From SVQP01 sp045603085 (lineage in GTDB: Bacteria; Bacillota; Clostridia; Oscillospirales; CAG-272), in the NCBI GenBank assembly GCA_045603085.1, contig JAZULL010000068.1:1-21437 (forward strand): DNA of 21,437 bases, in the 5' to 3' direction. Below are positions 13,895 through 21,437 of the stretch, one piece after another. Positions within the stretch are counted from its first letter, which is position 1, and each line of letters starts with the position of its first letter. Both the position numbers and the translations under genes were made by a program. Under the pieces are notes generated by a model. The model had not been told where the DNA came from, did not search any database, and worked only from the letters and a program-made list of their open reading frames with translations.

Positions 13895-14971
13895 ATGAGC
13901 GTTATTATCAACCAAAAAGCCCCGACAGACCTTCGCACGTCGGACTTTTATTACGATCTGCCCGAGCGTCTGATCGCCCAGCACCCCGCAAAGGTGCGCG
14001 ACGGCTCGCGCCTGATGGTGCTGAACAGAGAGCAGGGCACAATAGAGCACAAGCACTTTTACGATATCATTGACTATCTGCGTCCCGAGGACGTGCTGGT
14101 CATCAACGATTCCAAGGTTATCCCCGCGCGCCTTTACGGTTATGTGGTGGGTAGGGAAGAGGCCAATATCGAGCTGCTTTTGCTCCGTCAGCGCGAGCTG
14201 GACACCTGGGAATGCCTTGTCAAGCCCGGTAAAAGAGCCAGGATTGGCATGGAACTGACCTTTGGCGACGGCATGCTGATGGGTAAGGTGACCGGGATCA
14301 CCGAACAGGGCAACCGTCTGATCGCATTCGACTTTGACAGAGCGGCATACGCCAACATTTACGACGTACTGCATAAGGTCGGCATTCTGCCCCTGCCGCC
14401 GTACATTACCGAGAAGCCCAAGGATCAGAGCAGATACCAGACCGTATACGCGCGCGAGGAGGGCTCGGCCGCCGCACCCACCGCGGGATTGCATTTCACG
14501 CCCGAGCTTTTGCAGAGGATCCGCGATAAGGGCGTGGCCATCGCACCCGTTATGCTGCACGTGGGTCTTGGTACGTTCCGTCCCGTCAAGGCAGAGAGAC
14601 TGGACGAGCACGTCATGCACACAGAATTTATCTCGGTCAGCCAAGCGAGCGCGGACATCATCAACGAGCGCCGCGCCAAGGGCGGCAGAGTGATCTGTGT
14701 GGGTACGACCTCTTGCAGAACCTTGGAAAGCGTTGCGCTTGAGGACGGTACCATTCCCGCCATCTCGGGAGACACCGGCATTTTCATCTATCCCGGCTAT
14801 CAGTTCAAGGCCATGGACGCGCTGATCACCAATTTCCACCTGCCCGAGAGCACGCTGATCATGCTGGTTTCGGCGTTCTATAACAAGGACAAAGTGATGG
14901 AAGCATACGAAACCGCCGTCAAAGAGGAGTATAGATTTTTCTCCTTCGGCGATGCGATGCTGATTGTATAA
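13895..14971 (+). CDS. queA: tRNA preQ1(34) S-adenosylmethionine ribosyltransferase-isomerase
   Basis: A 358-residue cytoplasmic enzyme that transfers the ribosyl part of S-adenosylmethionine to preQ1 in tRNA, giving epoxyqueuosine, a late step of queuosine synthesis at the wobble position. Family blocks seen include YDLPERLIAQHP (20-31), VINDSKVIPARL (69-80), EEGSAAAPTAGLHFT (188-202), LHVGLGTFRPV (221-231) and TNFHLPES near the end. The length is typical. The start at ATG 13895 follows GGAAGGAAA (13881-13889); the frame is open 19 codons further upstream but that part lies at the transcription start. It is the first gene of a rightward set that includes another tRNA modification gene, miaA. 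Confidence 0.95.
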   Translation: MSVIINQKAPTDLRTSDFYYDLPERLIAQHPAKVRDGSRLMVLNREQGTIEHKHFYDIIDYLRPEDVLVINDSKVIPARLYGYVVGREEANIELLLLRQRELDTWECLVKPGKRARIGMELTFGDGMLMGKVTGITEQGNRLIAFDFDRAAYANIYDVLHKVGILPLPPYITEKPKDQSRYQTVYAREEGSAAAPTAGLHFTPELLQRIRDKGVAIAPVMLHVGLGTFRPVKAERLDEHVMHTEFISVSQASADIINERRAKGGRVICVGTTSCRTLESVALEDGTIPAISGDTGIFIYPGYQFKAMDALITNFHLPESTLIMLVSAFYNKDKVMEAYETAVKEEYRFFSFGDAMLIV

Positions 14972-15069
14972 AATCCGCAATGCTGCGTTGTCGGGCGACG
15001 CGGTCGGCTCGGAGTAGGTAACTACACCTTCACCTTCCCTGCGCCCTTACGCCTAGTCTTGCGAATTTT
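14970..15069. repeat. 100-bp element with terminal inverted repeats
   Basis: AAAATCCGCAA (14970-14980) and TTGCGAATTTT (15059-15069) are inverted repeats matching at 10 of 11 positions. They bound exactly 100 bp. Inside are small hairpins: CGAC-GCG-GTCG (14996-15006) and GTAG-GTAA-CTAC (15014-15025). No frame of useful length lies within. The left end overlaps the queA stop codon. It looks like a miniature interspersed element. My impression is that similar sequences occur between genes in gut Clostridia, but I cannot confirm this here. Confidence 0.55.
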
Positions 15070-15148
15070 CTGCTAACCGGCATATTGGATTCCACACAAG
15101 GTGATTAAGATTAAAATTCGAACAAATAATACGATTAGGAGAACAGAC

Positions 15149-15967
15149 ATGAAAAACACGGTACACATGTTAAAATCGATCACCAACATTCAGATGATGA
15201 GCTTTGTTATCACCACCGAGGACGACAAGGTCATTGTCATCGACGGCGGCTGGCCACAGGACATGCCCTATTTAGTGGAGTATCTGCAGGGTCTGACCGG
15301 TCTGGATGTTCCCACGGTGCACGCGTGGATTCTGACCCATCCGCACAACGACCACATCCGCGGCTTTGTCGAGCTGATGGAGGGCAATCCCGATGCGCTG
15401 AACGTGGAAAAGATCTACTATAATTTCCCCTCGGCACAGTTTATCGCACGCGAGGATCTGGACACCGCGGCTGCCGAGATGTACCGCATTCTGCCCCTGA
15501 TCGCGCACAAGTGCTGTATCGTGTCGGGCGGCGACGAGCTGCAGGTCGGCGCGGCTTACTTTGAATTCTTCTATTCGCACGACAGCGAATTCAATCATAA
15601 CGTCTGCAACAATGCCTCTCTGGTGTTCCGTATGACGCTGGGCGGCAAGACGGTGCTGTTCACGGGCGACGCGGGCGTGGAGGCCGGCAAAAAGGTGCTT
15701 CGCATGTACGGCGGCACGGGCAAGCTCAAGGCAGACTACGTGCAGATGGCGCATCACGGCCAGAACGGCTGTGACCGTGATTTCTACGAGGAGGTTGCCC
15801 CCAAGGGTGCTTTCTGGTGTGCCCCCGATTGGCTGTGGAACAACGATGCGGGCAAGGGCTACAATACCCATATCTTCAAAACGATTGAGGTGCGCGGCTG
15901 GATGGACGAGATTGGTGTGACCGAGAATTACGTCAATATGAACGGCACGCAGGTCGTTGAACTGTGA
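15149..15967 (+). CDS. MBL-fold (metallo-beta-lactamase superfamily) hydrolase
   Basis: A 272-residue metallo-hydrolase with the metal-binding signature HPHNDH (His64, His66, Asp68, His69), an IDGGWP segment before it, a FTGDAG motif supplying the bridging Asp, and HHGQNGC. There is no signal peptide or membrane segment, so it is probably cytoplasmic. The layout resembles the MBL domain of ComEC-like proteins and small hydrolases. The substrate cannot be told from sequence. ATG 15149 is preceded by AGGAG (15137-15141); an in-frame GTG at 15101 has no such site. Its last four bases overlap the start of miaA, which suggests translational coupling. Confidence 0.82.
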   Translation: MKNTVHMLKSITNIQMMSFVITTEDDKVIVIDGGWPQDMPYLVEYLQGLTGLDVPTVHAWILTHPHNDHIRGFVELMEGNPDALNVEKIYYNFPSAQFIAREDLDTAAAEMYRILPLIAHKCCIVSGGDELQVGAAYFEFFYSHDSEFNHNVCNNASLVFRMTLGGKTVLFTGDAGVEAGKKVLRMYGGTGKLKADYVQMAHHGQNGCDRDFYEEVAPKGAFWCAPDWLWNNDAGKGYNTHIFKTIEVRGWMDEIGVTENYVNMNGTQVVEL

Positions 15968-16935
15968 GTACAGAGAATAAGGTCCCGCGCGTTATCGCCA
16001 TCGTTGGCTGTACCGCCAGCGGTAAAAGCGCGCTGGCAATGGAGATGTGCCGCAGACACGGCGGGGAGCTTGTCAGCATGGATTCCATGCAGATCTACCG
16101 CGGCATGGATATCGGCACGGCCAAGCCCACGCCCGACGAGCAGGCAGAGGTCAGACACCACATGATCGACGTGGTTGACCCCACCCTGAGCTATTCCGGC
16201 GGCGCTTACGTGGAAGCGGCGACCGGGGCCATACGTGACGTGTCGGCAAGAGGCAAACTGCCGGTGCTGTGCGGCGGCACGGGACTCTACCTGGACGGAC
16301 TTTTGCGCGGAGGGTACGGCGAGAATTATGCCGATCCCGCCGTCAGAGCCGAGCTGGAGGATTTTGCCGACGTGCACGGCGCACTCGCCCTGCATGCCCG
16401 ACTTGCCGAGGTTGACCCCGAAAGCGCGGCGGCCACACACCCCAATAACGTCAAGCGTGTCATCCGCGCGCTGGAGATCTACCGCATCAGCGGTAAGACC
16501 AAAACCGAGCTGGATAAGCTGTCGCAACAGGCAGAGCCGCAGATAGAAGCGCTGGTGTTCGGCATTCGCTATAATGACCGCGAGGTGCTGTACGACCGCA
16601 TCGAGCGTCGCGTGGATATCATGCTGGAAGAGGGGTTGGTCGAGGAGACCGAGCGCCTTTGGAAAGCAGGCGTATTCGAAGCCAACGCCACGGCGGCGGG
16701 GGCGATCGGATACAAGGAGATTTTGCCGTATCTGCAGGGCAATGCCACGCTTGAGATGGCCGTGGCAGAGCTTAAGACCGCGACACGCCGCTACGCAAAG
16801 CGACAGATGACGTGGTTTTACGCCAAGCCCTGGGTCAACTGGATCGATGCCGATCCCGCAGACGGTAAGCGCACATTTGAAGAGATTGTAAATATTTGCG
16901 AAAAGACGTGCAAAGACAAGGGTTTTCTGGTATAA
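15964..16935 (+). CDS. miaA: tRNA dimethylallyltransferase
   Basis: A 323-residue enzyme that adds an isopentenyl group to A37 of tRNAs reading UNN codons. It has the P-loop GCTASGKS (15-22), catalytic-region DSMQIYRGMDIGTAKP (from Asp40), and downstream VRHHMIDVVDP and CGGTGLYLDGLL, all typical of MiaA. The length is normal. The start is a GTG whose bases overlap the TGA of the MBL gene (GTGA at 15964-15967). There is no good ribosome binding site of its own, so reinitiation by ribosomes leaving the MBL gene is likely. Confidence 0.95.
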   Translation: MSTENKVPRVIAIVGCTASGKSALAMEMCRRHGGELVSMDSMQIYRGMDIGTAKPTPDEQAEVRHHMIDVVDPTLSYSGGAYVEAATGAIRDVSARGKLPVLCGGTGLYLDGLLRGGYGENYADPAVRAELEDFADVHGALALHARLAEVDPESAAATHPNNVKRVIRALEIYRISGKTKTELDKLSQQAEPQIEALVFGIRYNDREVLYDRIERRVDIMLEEGLVEETERLWKAGVFEANATAAGAIGYKEILPYLQGNATLEMAVAELKTATRRYAKRQMTWFYAKPWVNWIDADPADGKRTFEEIVNICEKTCKDKGFLV

Positions 16936-16936
16936 T
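16931..16936 (+). promoter_or_regulatory. possible extended -10 promoter for the HlyD-like gene
   Basis: TATAAT (16931-16936) with a TG extension (TGG, 16928-16930) overlaps the miaA stop codon. No convincing -35 box is found 16-18 bases upstream, so activity would rest on the extended -10. Confidence 0.45.
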
Positions 16937-16981
16937 TATAAGATAAGACATCGCGGATTTTTTCGCGGGAAGGAGGAGAGC

Positions 16982-18241
16982 GTGGATCGCATCAAAGCAA
17001 GAAATTTCGCCCTGCGATGCTCGGTTGTCATCGTGGCGATCGGCATGCTGGTATACGTTGTGCAGTACTGTCTTGGCACCTTTTCCACCACGCTGACCAC
17101 TCTGCCCGCACAGCTGATCACCGATTATACCGTGCTGAGCACAGAGGTGTATATTTTCCGTGATGAGCAGGTCGTCCTGTCCGGCGCAAATGCCCCCGTG
17201 CGGTATCTGTACCGTGACGGCGAGCGCGTCCCCAAGAACGAGGTGTATGCCGTGGCCTACCCCAAATCCGATGCGGACGCCGCCGAGGTTGCCGCTCTGC
17301 AGGACAAGCTGAACGATATTCATGCGCAGATCGTGCTTCTGGAGGACAGCCGCAAGGGCTCGCTGATCGCCTCTCTTGAAGAGAGCAAGGACGAGGTCAA
17401 GGATAGCTACTACCGCGTGTTGGAGTCGCTTGCCGCGGGCACGTATCTGCCGGCAGGGACCGAGAGTGACAATCTGCTCTCTTATCTGAGCACCTACGGC
17501 ATGCTGGCAGATAAACAGGATTCGGATGCCATGATCGCGGGTCTTAAATCACGCCAGAGCGGCCTGATCTCGGCCTGGGGCGGTACGGCGAAGGAATTCA
17601 AGACCGCCAAGAGCACCAATTTTTATCACAAATGCGACGGCTATGAGGCGGTGTTTGATTACAGCCGCGTCATGAGCATGACGCTTGAGGAATTTTACGC
17701 CATGACCGAGTCTGCTCCCGCATCGGTAGCAGGGGCGGTTGGCAAGACGGTGGACGACCACGTCTGGTATGCCGCGATTCCCATGGACGAGGACAGCGCA
17801 CGCAGATTTGACGAGGGCGGCGTTTACACCTTCACCTTTACCGATAACGACGGACAAGCCCTGCCTCTGACGCTGGAGAGAAAGATCATCAGCACCGGCA
17901 AGCAGGACAGCGTCCTGGTCTTTTCCTGCGACCGCACGCCCGAAGGATTTTCCTTTTTGCGCAACCAGCGCGTGCAGACCGTGGTGGAGAGCATCACGGG
18001 CTACCGCGTGCCCACCGAAGCTATTGTGACTTATCAGGGCGAGCGCGGCGTGTATATCCTGGATGACAGCCACGTGGAATTCCGCCGCGTGACGGTTGTC
18101 AGAGAGGGTACGGGCTACTACATCGTGCAGACGTATGAGCAGGATAAGGAGAGCGGCGCGGGTATGGCCAAGTACCTGCAGAGAAACGATCTGATCATTA
18201 CGGGCGGCAGAGATCTGTACGTCGGAAAGAGATACGGATAA
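16982..18241 (+). CDS. HlyD-like membrane-anchored protein of the cell-division cluster
   Basis: A 419-residue protein with one N-terminal membrane segment (about 11-33) and the rest probably outside. An acidic coiled-coil-like region (about 93-130) is followed by beta-rich sequence including RVPTEAIVTYQGERGVYIL and a C-terminal NDLIITGGRDLYVGKRYG, in the manner of HlyD/adaptor beta-barrel domains. It starts with GTG, five bases after AAGGAGG (16970-16976). Its stop overlaps the ATG of yggS by one base. Proteins of this type are found before yggS-sepF in many Clostridia; the function is not established, and with no MacB or ABC partner here a role in division or envelope is an inference from position. 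Confidence 0.72.
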   Translation: MDRIKARNFALRCSVVIVAIGMLVYVVQYCLGTFSTTLTTLPAQLITDYTVLSTEVYIFRDEQVVLSGANAPVRYLYRDGERVPKNEVYAVAYPKSDADAAEVAALQDKLNDIHAQIVLLEDSRKGSLIASLEESKDEVKDSYYRVLESLAAGTYLPAGTESDNLLSYLSTYGMLADKQDSDAMIAGLKSRQSGLISAWGGTAKEFKTAKSTNFYHKCDGYEAVFDYSRVMSMTLEEFYAMTESAPASVAGAVGKTVDDHVWYAAIPMDEDSARRFDEGGVYTFTFTDNDGQALPLTLERKIISTGKQDSVLVFSCDRTPEGFSFLRNQRVQTVVESITGYRVPTEAIVTYQGERGVYILDDSHVEFRRVTVVREGTGYYIVQTYEQDKESGAGMAKYLQRNDLIITGGRDLYVGKRYG

Positions 18242-18930
18242 TGGAGAAACTACAACAGAGAGTCAACGAGGTGCGGGACGGCATTGCCGCGGCGGCCAAG
18301 GCTGCGGGCAGAGATCCGGACGAGATCCTTTTGCTGGCGGCCACCAAATATGCCACCGCCGAGCAGATCAACGCGCTCCCTTCGCTTGGCGTGTACGATA
18401 TCGGTGAGAACCGCGTGCAGGCACTGCTGGAAAAATGGGAGGCGCTGGATAAGGAGCACCTGCGCGTGCACTTTATCGGCACGCTGCAAAGAAACAAGGT
18501 CAAATATATTGCGGATAAGGTGTGCATGATCCACTCGCTGGATAGCGTGGAGCTTGCGCGAGAGATCGACAAACAGTGCAAAAAGCACGGCCGCGTGATG
18601 GACGTGCTGGTCGAGATCAACTGCGCGGGCGAGCAGAGCAAGAGCGGTGTAGCCCCCGAGGACGTGCTTGCGCTGTGCGAGTCGCTGGGGCAGTTTGAGT
18701 CTCTCAGACTGCGCGGATTTATGACAATGGCGCCAAAATGCCCCGAAAAAGCGCAATATTATAAATATTTTGGCGAAACTTTTGAGCATTGTCTTGACAT
18801 TTGGACAAAAAAACTACATAATATAGGTATACCCATGATTATGTCTATGGGTATGTCGAACAGCTACGACGTTGCAATCGCCTGCGGCTCGACCCTGGTG
18901 CGCGTCGGAAGCAGCTTGTTTGTGGATTAA
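18241..18930 (+). CDS. yggS: YggS/YlmE-family PLP homeostasis protein
   Basis: A 229-residue alanine-racemase-like barrel protein of the YggS/YlmE/PROSC family, which binds pyridoxal phosphate and keeps its level in balance; it has no known catalytic turnover. Lys36 in LLAATKYA is the expected cofactor lysine. GENRVQ, HFIGTLQRNKVKY, SMGMSNSYDVAIACGST and VRVGSSLF are all family blocks. The length is typical. The start overlaps the previous stop (TAATG). The DNA coding residues around 165-200 is unusually AT-rich and contains a promoter (18794-18822). Confidence 0.92.
   Translation: MEKLQQRVNEVRDGIAAAAKAAGRDPDEILLLAATKYATAEQINALPSLGVYDIGENRVQALLEKWEALDKEHLRVHFIGTLQRNKVKYIADKVCMIHSLDSVELAREIDKQCKKHGRVMDVLVEINCAGEQSKSGVAPEDVLALCESLGQFESLRLRGFMTMAPKCPEKAQYYKYFGETFEHCLDIWTKKLHNIGIPMIMSMGMSNSYDVAIACGSTLVRVGSSLFVD
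18731..18775. repeat. 9-bp inverted repeat inside yggS, upstream of the internal promoter
   Basis: CGCCAAAAT (18731-18739) and ATTTTGGCG (18767-18775) are perfect inverted repeats 27 bases apart, ending 18 bases before the -35 box of the internal promoter. They could be an operator or simply a hairpin in the yggS message. Confidence 0.4.
18794..18822 (+). promoter_or_regulatory. internal sigma-A promoter for sepF-ylmG-ylmH-ileS
   Basis: TTGACA (18794-18799), a 17-base spacer and CATAAT (18817-18822), five of six matches at -10, inside the yggS coding sequence. Transcription would start near 18829, about 137 bases before sepF. Confidence 0.7.
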
Positions 18931-18965
18931 AAAATATGAGAATATAAACTATCAGGAGGAACAAC

Positions 18966-19466
18966 ATGAACCTTTTTAAGAAATTCACCAAGGATCCCGA
19001 GCCGGAAGAGTTTTTGGATGAAGGCTACGACAATGAGTATTACAGCGGTGCGTTCAAGGATGATGACGACGCAGTCGTATCCGAAGAGAGCGCAGTTGAA
19101 GAAGTCGTGACCGAGGAGCCCGAAGAGGTCGTAGAGGAGCAGCCCGAGATCACCGAGCCTCAGCCTCTGCCCAAGAAGCCCCTTAAGCCCGCTAAGCCTG
19201 CTGTCAAGTACTATGCCCCCGAAACACTTGCTGACAGACAGAAGGCCGTTGCAGGTCTGGCTGACGGTTACATCGTAATGCTGCTGGACGTAGACAAGAT
19301 GGAAAGAGAAGTGTTCCTGCGCTTCTTTGATTACGTGATGGGTGCCGTTCAGGCTCTGGACGGTAACGTTCACAAGATCAACAAGTCCACCGTTGTTCTG
19401 CTTCCCTTTGGCGCTGACGTCGAGGATCTGGATGCAGTGGAAGAGCCTGCAGAGGACGGAGAATAA
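18966..19466 (+). CDS. sepF: cell division protein SepF
   Basis: A 166-residue cytoplasmic division protein. SepF binds the tail of FtsZ, bundles its filaments and tethers them to the membrane. A short N-terminal helix (MNLFKKF) could insert in the membrane. A long, acidic, probably disordered linker follows (about 10-78, rich in Glu, Asp and Pro). The SepF core is at about 80-152 (GYIVMLLDVDKMEREVFLRF, FDYVMGAVQALDGNVHKI, VVLLPFG). AGGAGG (18954-18959) precedes the ATG at ideal distance. Codons here shift slightly toward A/T-ending ones compared with neighbours, as expected for a well-expressed gene. Confidence 0.92.
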   Translation: MNLFKKFTKDPEPEEFLDEGYDNEYYSGAFKDDDDAVVSEESAVEEVVTEEPEEVVEEQPEITEPQPLPKKPLKPAKPAVKYYAPETLADRQKAVAGLADGYIVMLLDVDKMEREVFLRFFDYVMGAVQALDGNVHKINKSTVVLLPFGADVEDLDAVEEPAEDGE

Positions 19467-19493
19467 AATCTGATCTTGCGGAGGTCTTTGTAA

Positions 19494-19775
19494 TTGGAGA
19501 TCTTTTTATACGTTTTGTTTTATACGCTGTACGTCTTTGTGGACGTGATCCTGTTTGCTATGCTGGTGCGCGCCATCTTCAGCTGGTTTCCGCCTGAAAC
19601 CGAGGGGCCGTTTCAGCGCATGCTGTATATGATCACAGAGCCGGCGATCATGCCGATCCGCAAGATATTCGCGCGTATGGGCTGGTTTCAGGGATTGCCG
19701 ATCGACCTGTCGTTTATGGCAACTTCCATGATACTTTGCCTGATCAGCTTTGCTTTGCAGGTTGCATTGATCTGA
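19494..19775 (+). CDS. ylmG: YggT/YlmG family membrane protein
   Basis: A 93-residue protein with two membrane segments (about 6-28 and 70-92) and the family pattern RAIFSWFPPE followed by MLYMITEPAIMPIRKI between them. YlmG/YggT proteins are small membrane proteins encoded next to sepF; a link to division or nucleoid and membrane organisation is known but the mechanism is not. Translation starts at TTG 19494, supported by GGAGG (19480-19484) nine bases before it; no ATG at a suitable place is present. It follows sepF by 27 bases. Confidence 0.88.
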   Translation: MEIFLYVLFYTLYVFVDVILFAMLVRAIFSWFPPETEGPFQRMLYMITEPAIMPIRKIFARMGWFQGLPIDLSFMATSMILCLISFALQVALI

Positions 19776-19776
19776 T

Positions 19777-20556
19777 ATGCAAAGGACAGAGCAATCACAT
19801 GAGATCCTATATGCGCAATTGCGAGATATGATGCAACGCGCGGAGAGGGGAATCTGGTCTTGCAGCCGTTTTCTCACCCCGCGCGAAGCGCATTTAGCGC
19901 GCTCTTTTTTAGCGAGCGCAAGCGGGGAGGTTCAGGTGCTCTTCCACGGCGGTTATGCCGAGGCGGAGCGGGTCAAGCTGTTTCTGTTTCCCGATTATAT
20001 GAGCGAGCCGGAGTACACAGCGCCCCTGCTTGCCGAAGAAATTTGTCTGCTGGCGCTTCGCGGCGGCGGATTTTGCACGCTTACACACCGCGATTACCTG
20101 GGCGCATTGCTGGCGCTGGGCATTGAGCGGCACGTGCTGGGCGATCTTGTGGTGCTTGACGCAAGTCATGCACTGCTGTTTTGTGAAGCGGACATCGCGC
20201 CCTATCTTTGTGCCGAGCTGACCCGTGTTGGTAAGGACGGCATCAAGGTCGAGAGGCTGCCGCAAAACACCCCCTTTGAGCTTCCGCAGCGATTTGTCAG
20301 TGTGACCGACACGGTCGCTTCCCCACGCTTTGACTGCATTGCCGCCGCACTATGCGGGCTTTCCCGTGAAAAGGCGCAGATGCTGATCCGTGCAGGGGAG
20401 TGCACGGTGGACTATGAGATGTGTGACCGCTGTGATAAGATCATCGAGCCGCCCTGCGTGCTTTCCCTGCGCGGATACGGCAAATTCCGTGTTGACGACG
20501 TCAGCACGCAGACCAAAAAGGGAAGATTGCGCTTGCTTGCGCAAAAATATATCTGA
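19777..20556 (+). CDS. ylmH: YlmH-family RNA-binding protein with S4 domain
   Basis: A 259-residue protein with an N-terminal YlmH region (about 1-175, including LFPDYM and THRDYLGALLALGIERHVLGD) and a C-terminal S4 RNA-binding domain (about 185-250, with REKAQMLIRAGECTV). YlmH proteins bind RNA and are linked to ribosome quality control in Bacillus. The gene starts one base after the ylmG stop (ylmG TGA ends at 19775, ATG at 19777) without a clear ribosome binding site, so translational coupling is likely. Confidence 0.9.
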   Translation: MQRTEQSHEILYAQLRDMMQRAERGIWSCSRFLTPREAHLARSFLASASGEVQVLFHGGYAEAERVKLFLFPDYMSEPEYTAPLLAEEICLLALRGGGFCTLTHRDYLGALLALGIERHVLGDLVVLDASHALLFCEADIAPYLCAELTRVGKDGIKVERLPQNTPFELPQRFVSVTDTVASPRFDCIAAALCGLSREKAQMLIRAGECTVDYEMCDRCDKIIEPPCVLSLRGYGKFRVDDVSTQTKKGRLRLLAQKYI

Positions 20557-20598
20557 GATCGAAAATCATTTATTTACACATAAAGGAGCTATAAAATT

Positions 20599-21437
20599 AT
20601 GGCTAAGGACTACACAAGCACGCTGAATTTGCCCGCAACCTCGTTTGCAATGCGCGCAAATCTGCCCCAGCGTGAACCCGAAATGCTCAAGTATTGGGAA
20701 GGAATGGATCTGTACGCGCGTCTGCAGGAGCAGAATGCGGACAAGCCCGCTTTCATTCTGCACGACGGCCCTCCCTTCTCCAACGGCAATATCCACATGG
20801 GTACTGCGCTCAATAAAATGCTCAAGGACTTTATCAACAAGTATAAGACCATGAGCGGTTATCGCGTGCCCATCGTTCCCGGTTGGGACAACCACGGCAT
20901 GCCCATCGAATCTGCCATCATCAAGAAGAACAAGCTGGACCACAAGAAGATGAAGCCCTCCGAGTTCCGTACCGCCTGCCACAAGTTTGCAGAGAAGTAC
21001 GTGGACATTCAGCGTAACCAGTTCAAGAGACTGGGCGTTCTGGCCGACTGGGAGCATCCCTATCTGACCATGGATCCCGCCTTTGAGGCCAAGGAGGTTG
21101 AGGTCTTTGGCGAAATGTTCAAGAAGGGTTATATCTACAAGGGTCTGAAGCCCGTGTACTGGTGCCCCAAGGACGAGACCGCACTGGCTGAGGCCGAGAT
21201 CGAGTATGCAACCGACTCCTGTACCTCTATCTTTGTCAAGTTCGCCGTTAAGGACGACGCGGGCAAGCTGGCAGGTGTTTGCGATCTGTCCAAGACCTAC
21301 TTTGTCATCTGGACTACTACCACATGGACGCTGCCCGGCAACCTTGCCATCGCGCTCAACCCCGTGGAGAGCTACGTGGTCGTCAAGGCAGGCGAGGAGT
21401 GCTACATCGTAGCTGAGGCGCTGTGCGCCAAGACCAT
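20599..21437 (+). CDS. ileS: isoleucyl-tRNA synthetase, N-terminal part (runs off the window)
   Basis: The first 279 codons of IleRS, which charges tRNA-Ile; a full protein has about 900-1050 residues. Visible are NLPQREPEML, the class I signature region DGPPFSNGNIHMGTALNK, PGWDNHGMPIESAIIKKNK and KPVYWCPKDETALAEAEIEY. The signature reads HMGT (His66-Thr69) rather than HIGH. WTTTTWTLPGN (editing domain start) follows. AAAGGAG (20582-20588) lies 10 bases before ATG 20599. The 42-base gap after ylmH holds no T-box leader, unlike many Bacillota ileS genes, and no divIVA gene, which usually sits here. Confidence 0.94.
   Translation, partial: MAKDYTSTLNLPATSFAMRANLPQREPEMLKYWEGMDLYARLQEQNADKPAFILHDGPPFSNGNIHMGTALNKMLKDFINKYKTMSGYRVPIVPGWDNHGMPIESAIIKKNKLDHKKMKPSEFRTACHKFAEKYVDIQRNQFKRLGVLADWEHPYLTMDPAFEAKEVEVFGEMFKKGYIYKGLKPVYWCPKDETALAEAEIEYATDSCTSIFVKFAVKDDAGKLAGVCDLSKTYFVIWTTTTWTLPGNLAIALNPVESYVVVKAGEECYIVAEALCAKT

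Overview
The window looks like chromosomal DNA from a Bacillota, most likely a gut-type Clostridia (Oscillospirales-like). The evidence is strong AGGAGG-type ribosome binding sites, near-consensus sigma-A promoters, many intrinsic terminators, a sepF/ylm cell-division cluster leading into ileS, clostridial-type lipoproteins with an EF-hand-like loop, and moderately GC-rich genes beside AT-rich intergenic DNA. This is inference from gene content; the species cannot be named.

Layout. Positions 1-856 hold no convincing gene of normal size but are full of secondary structure: a long fold-back (42-134), a possible 10-codon micro-ORF (276-308) inside alternative hairpins, a strong terminator (368-417), and a compact array of small hairpins separated by a 9-base word, AGTGATATT (428-653). 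A sigma-A promoter at 789-818 starts the MoxR / zinc-ribbon-DUF58 / transglutaminase operon (857-8085), a known three-gene arrangement with an AAA+ chaperone-like ATPase and two membrane proteins. Next come three tandem paralogous solute-binding lipoproteins (8195-12819). Each is its own unit, with a TTGACA / TATACT promoter in front and a hairpin behind, and no permease gene is in view.

dapA (lysine/diaminopimelate synthesis) lies on the minus strand and converges on the third lipoprotein. From an AT-rich divergent promoter region a rightward set begins: queA (queuosine tRNA modification), a 100-bp element with terminal inverted repeats, an MBL-fold hydrolase and miaA (tRNA isopentenylation). 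The last block (16982-21437) is a cell-division/translation cluster: HlyD-like membrane protein, yggS/ylmE, sepF, ylmG, ylmH and the 5' part of ileS. A near-consensus promoter lies inside the end of the yggS gene and could drive sepF and the genes after it separately.

The best candidates for something undescribed are the hairpin-word array and its structured surroundings in the first 660 bases, the orphan triplet of independently transcribed lipoproteins, and the 100-bp element next to queA. The protein families themselves are familiar. No CRISPR array, insertion sequence, rRNA or complete tRNA was seen.
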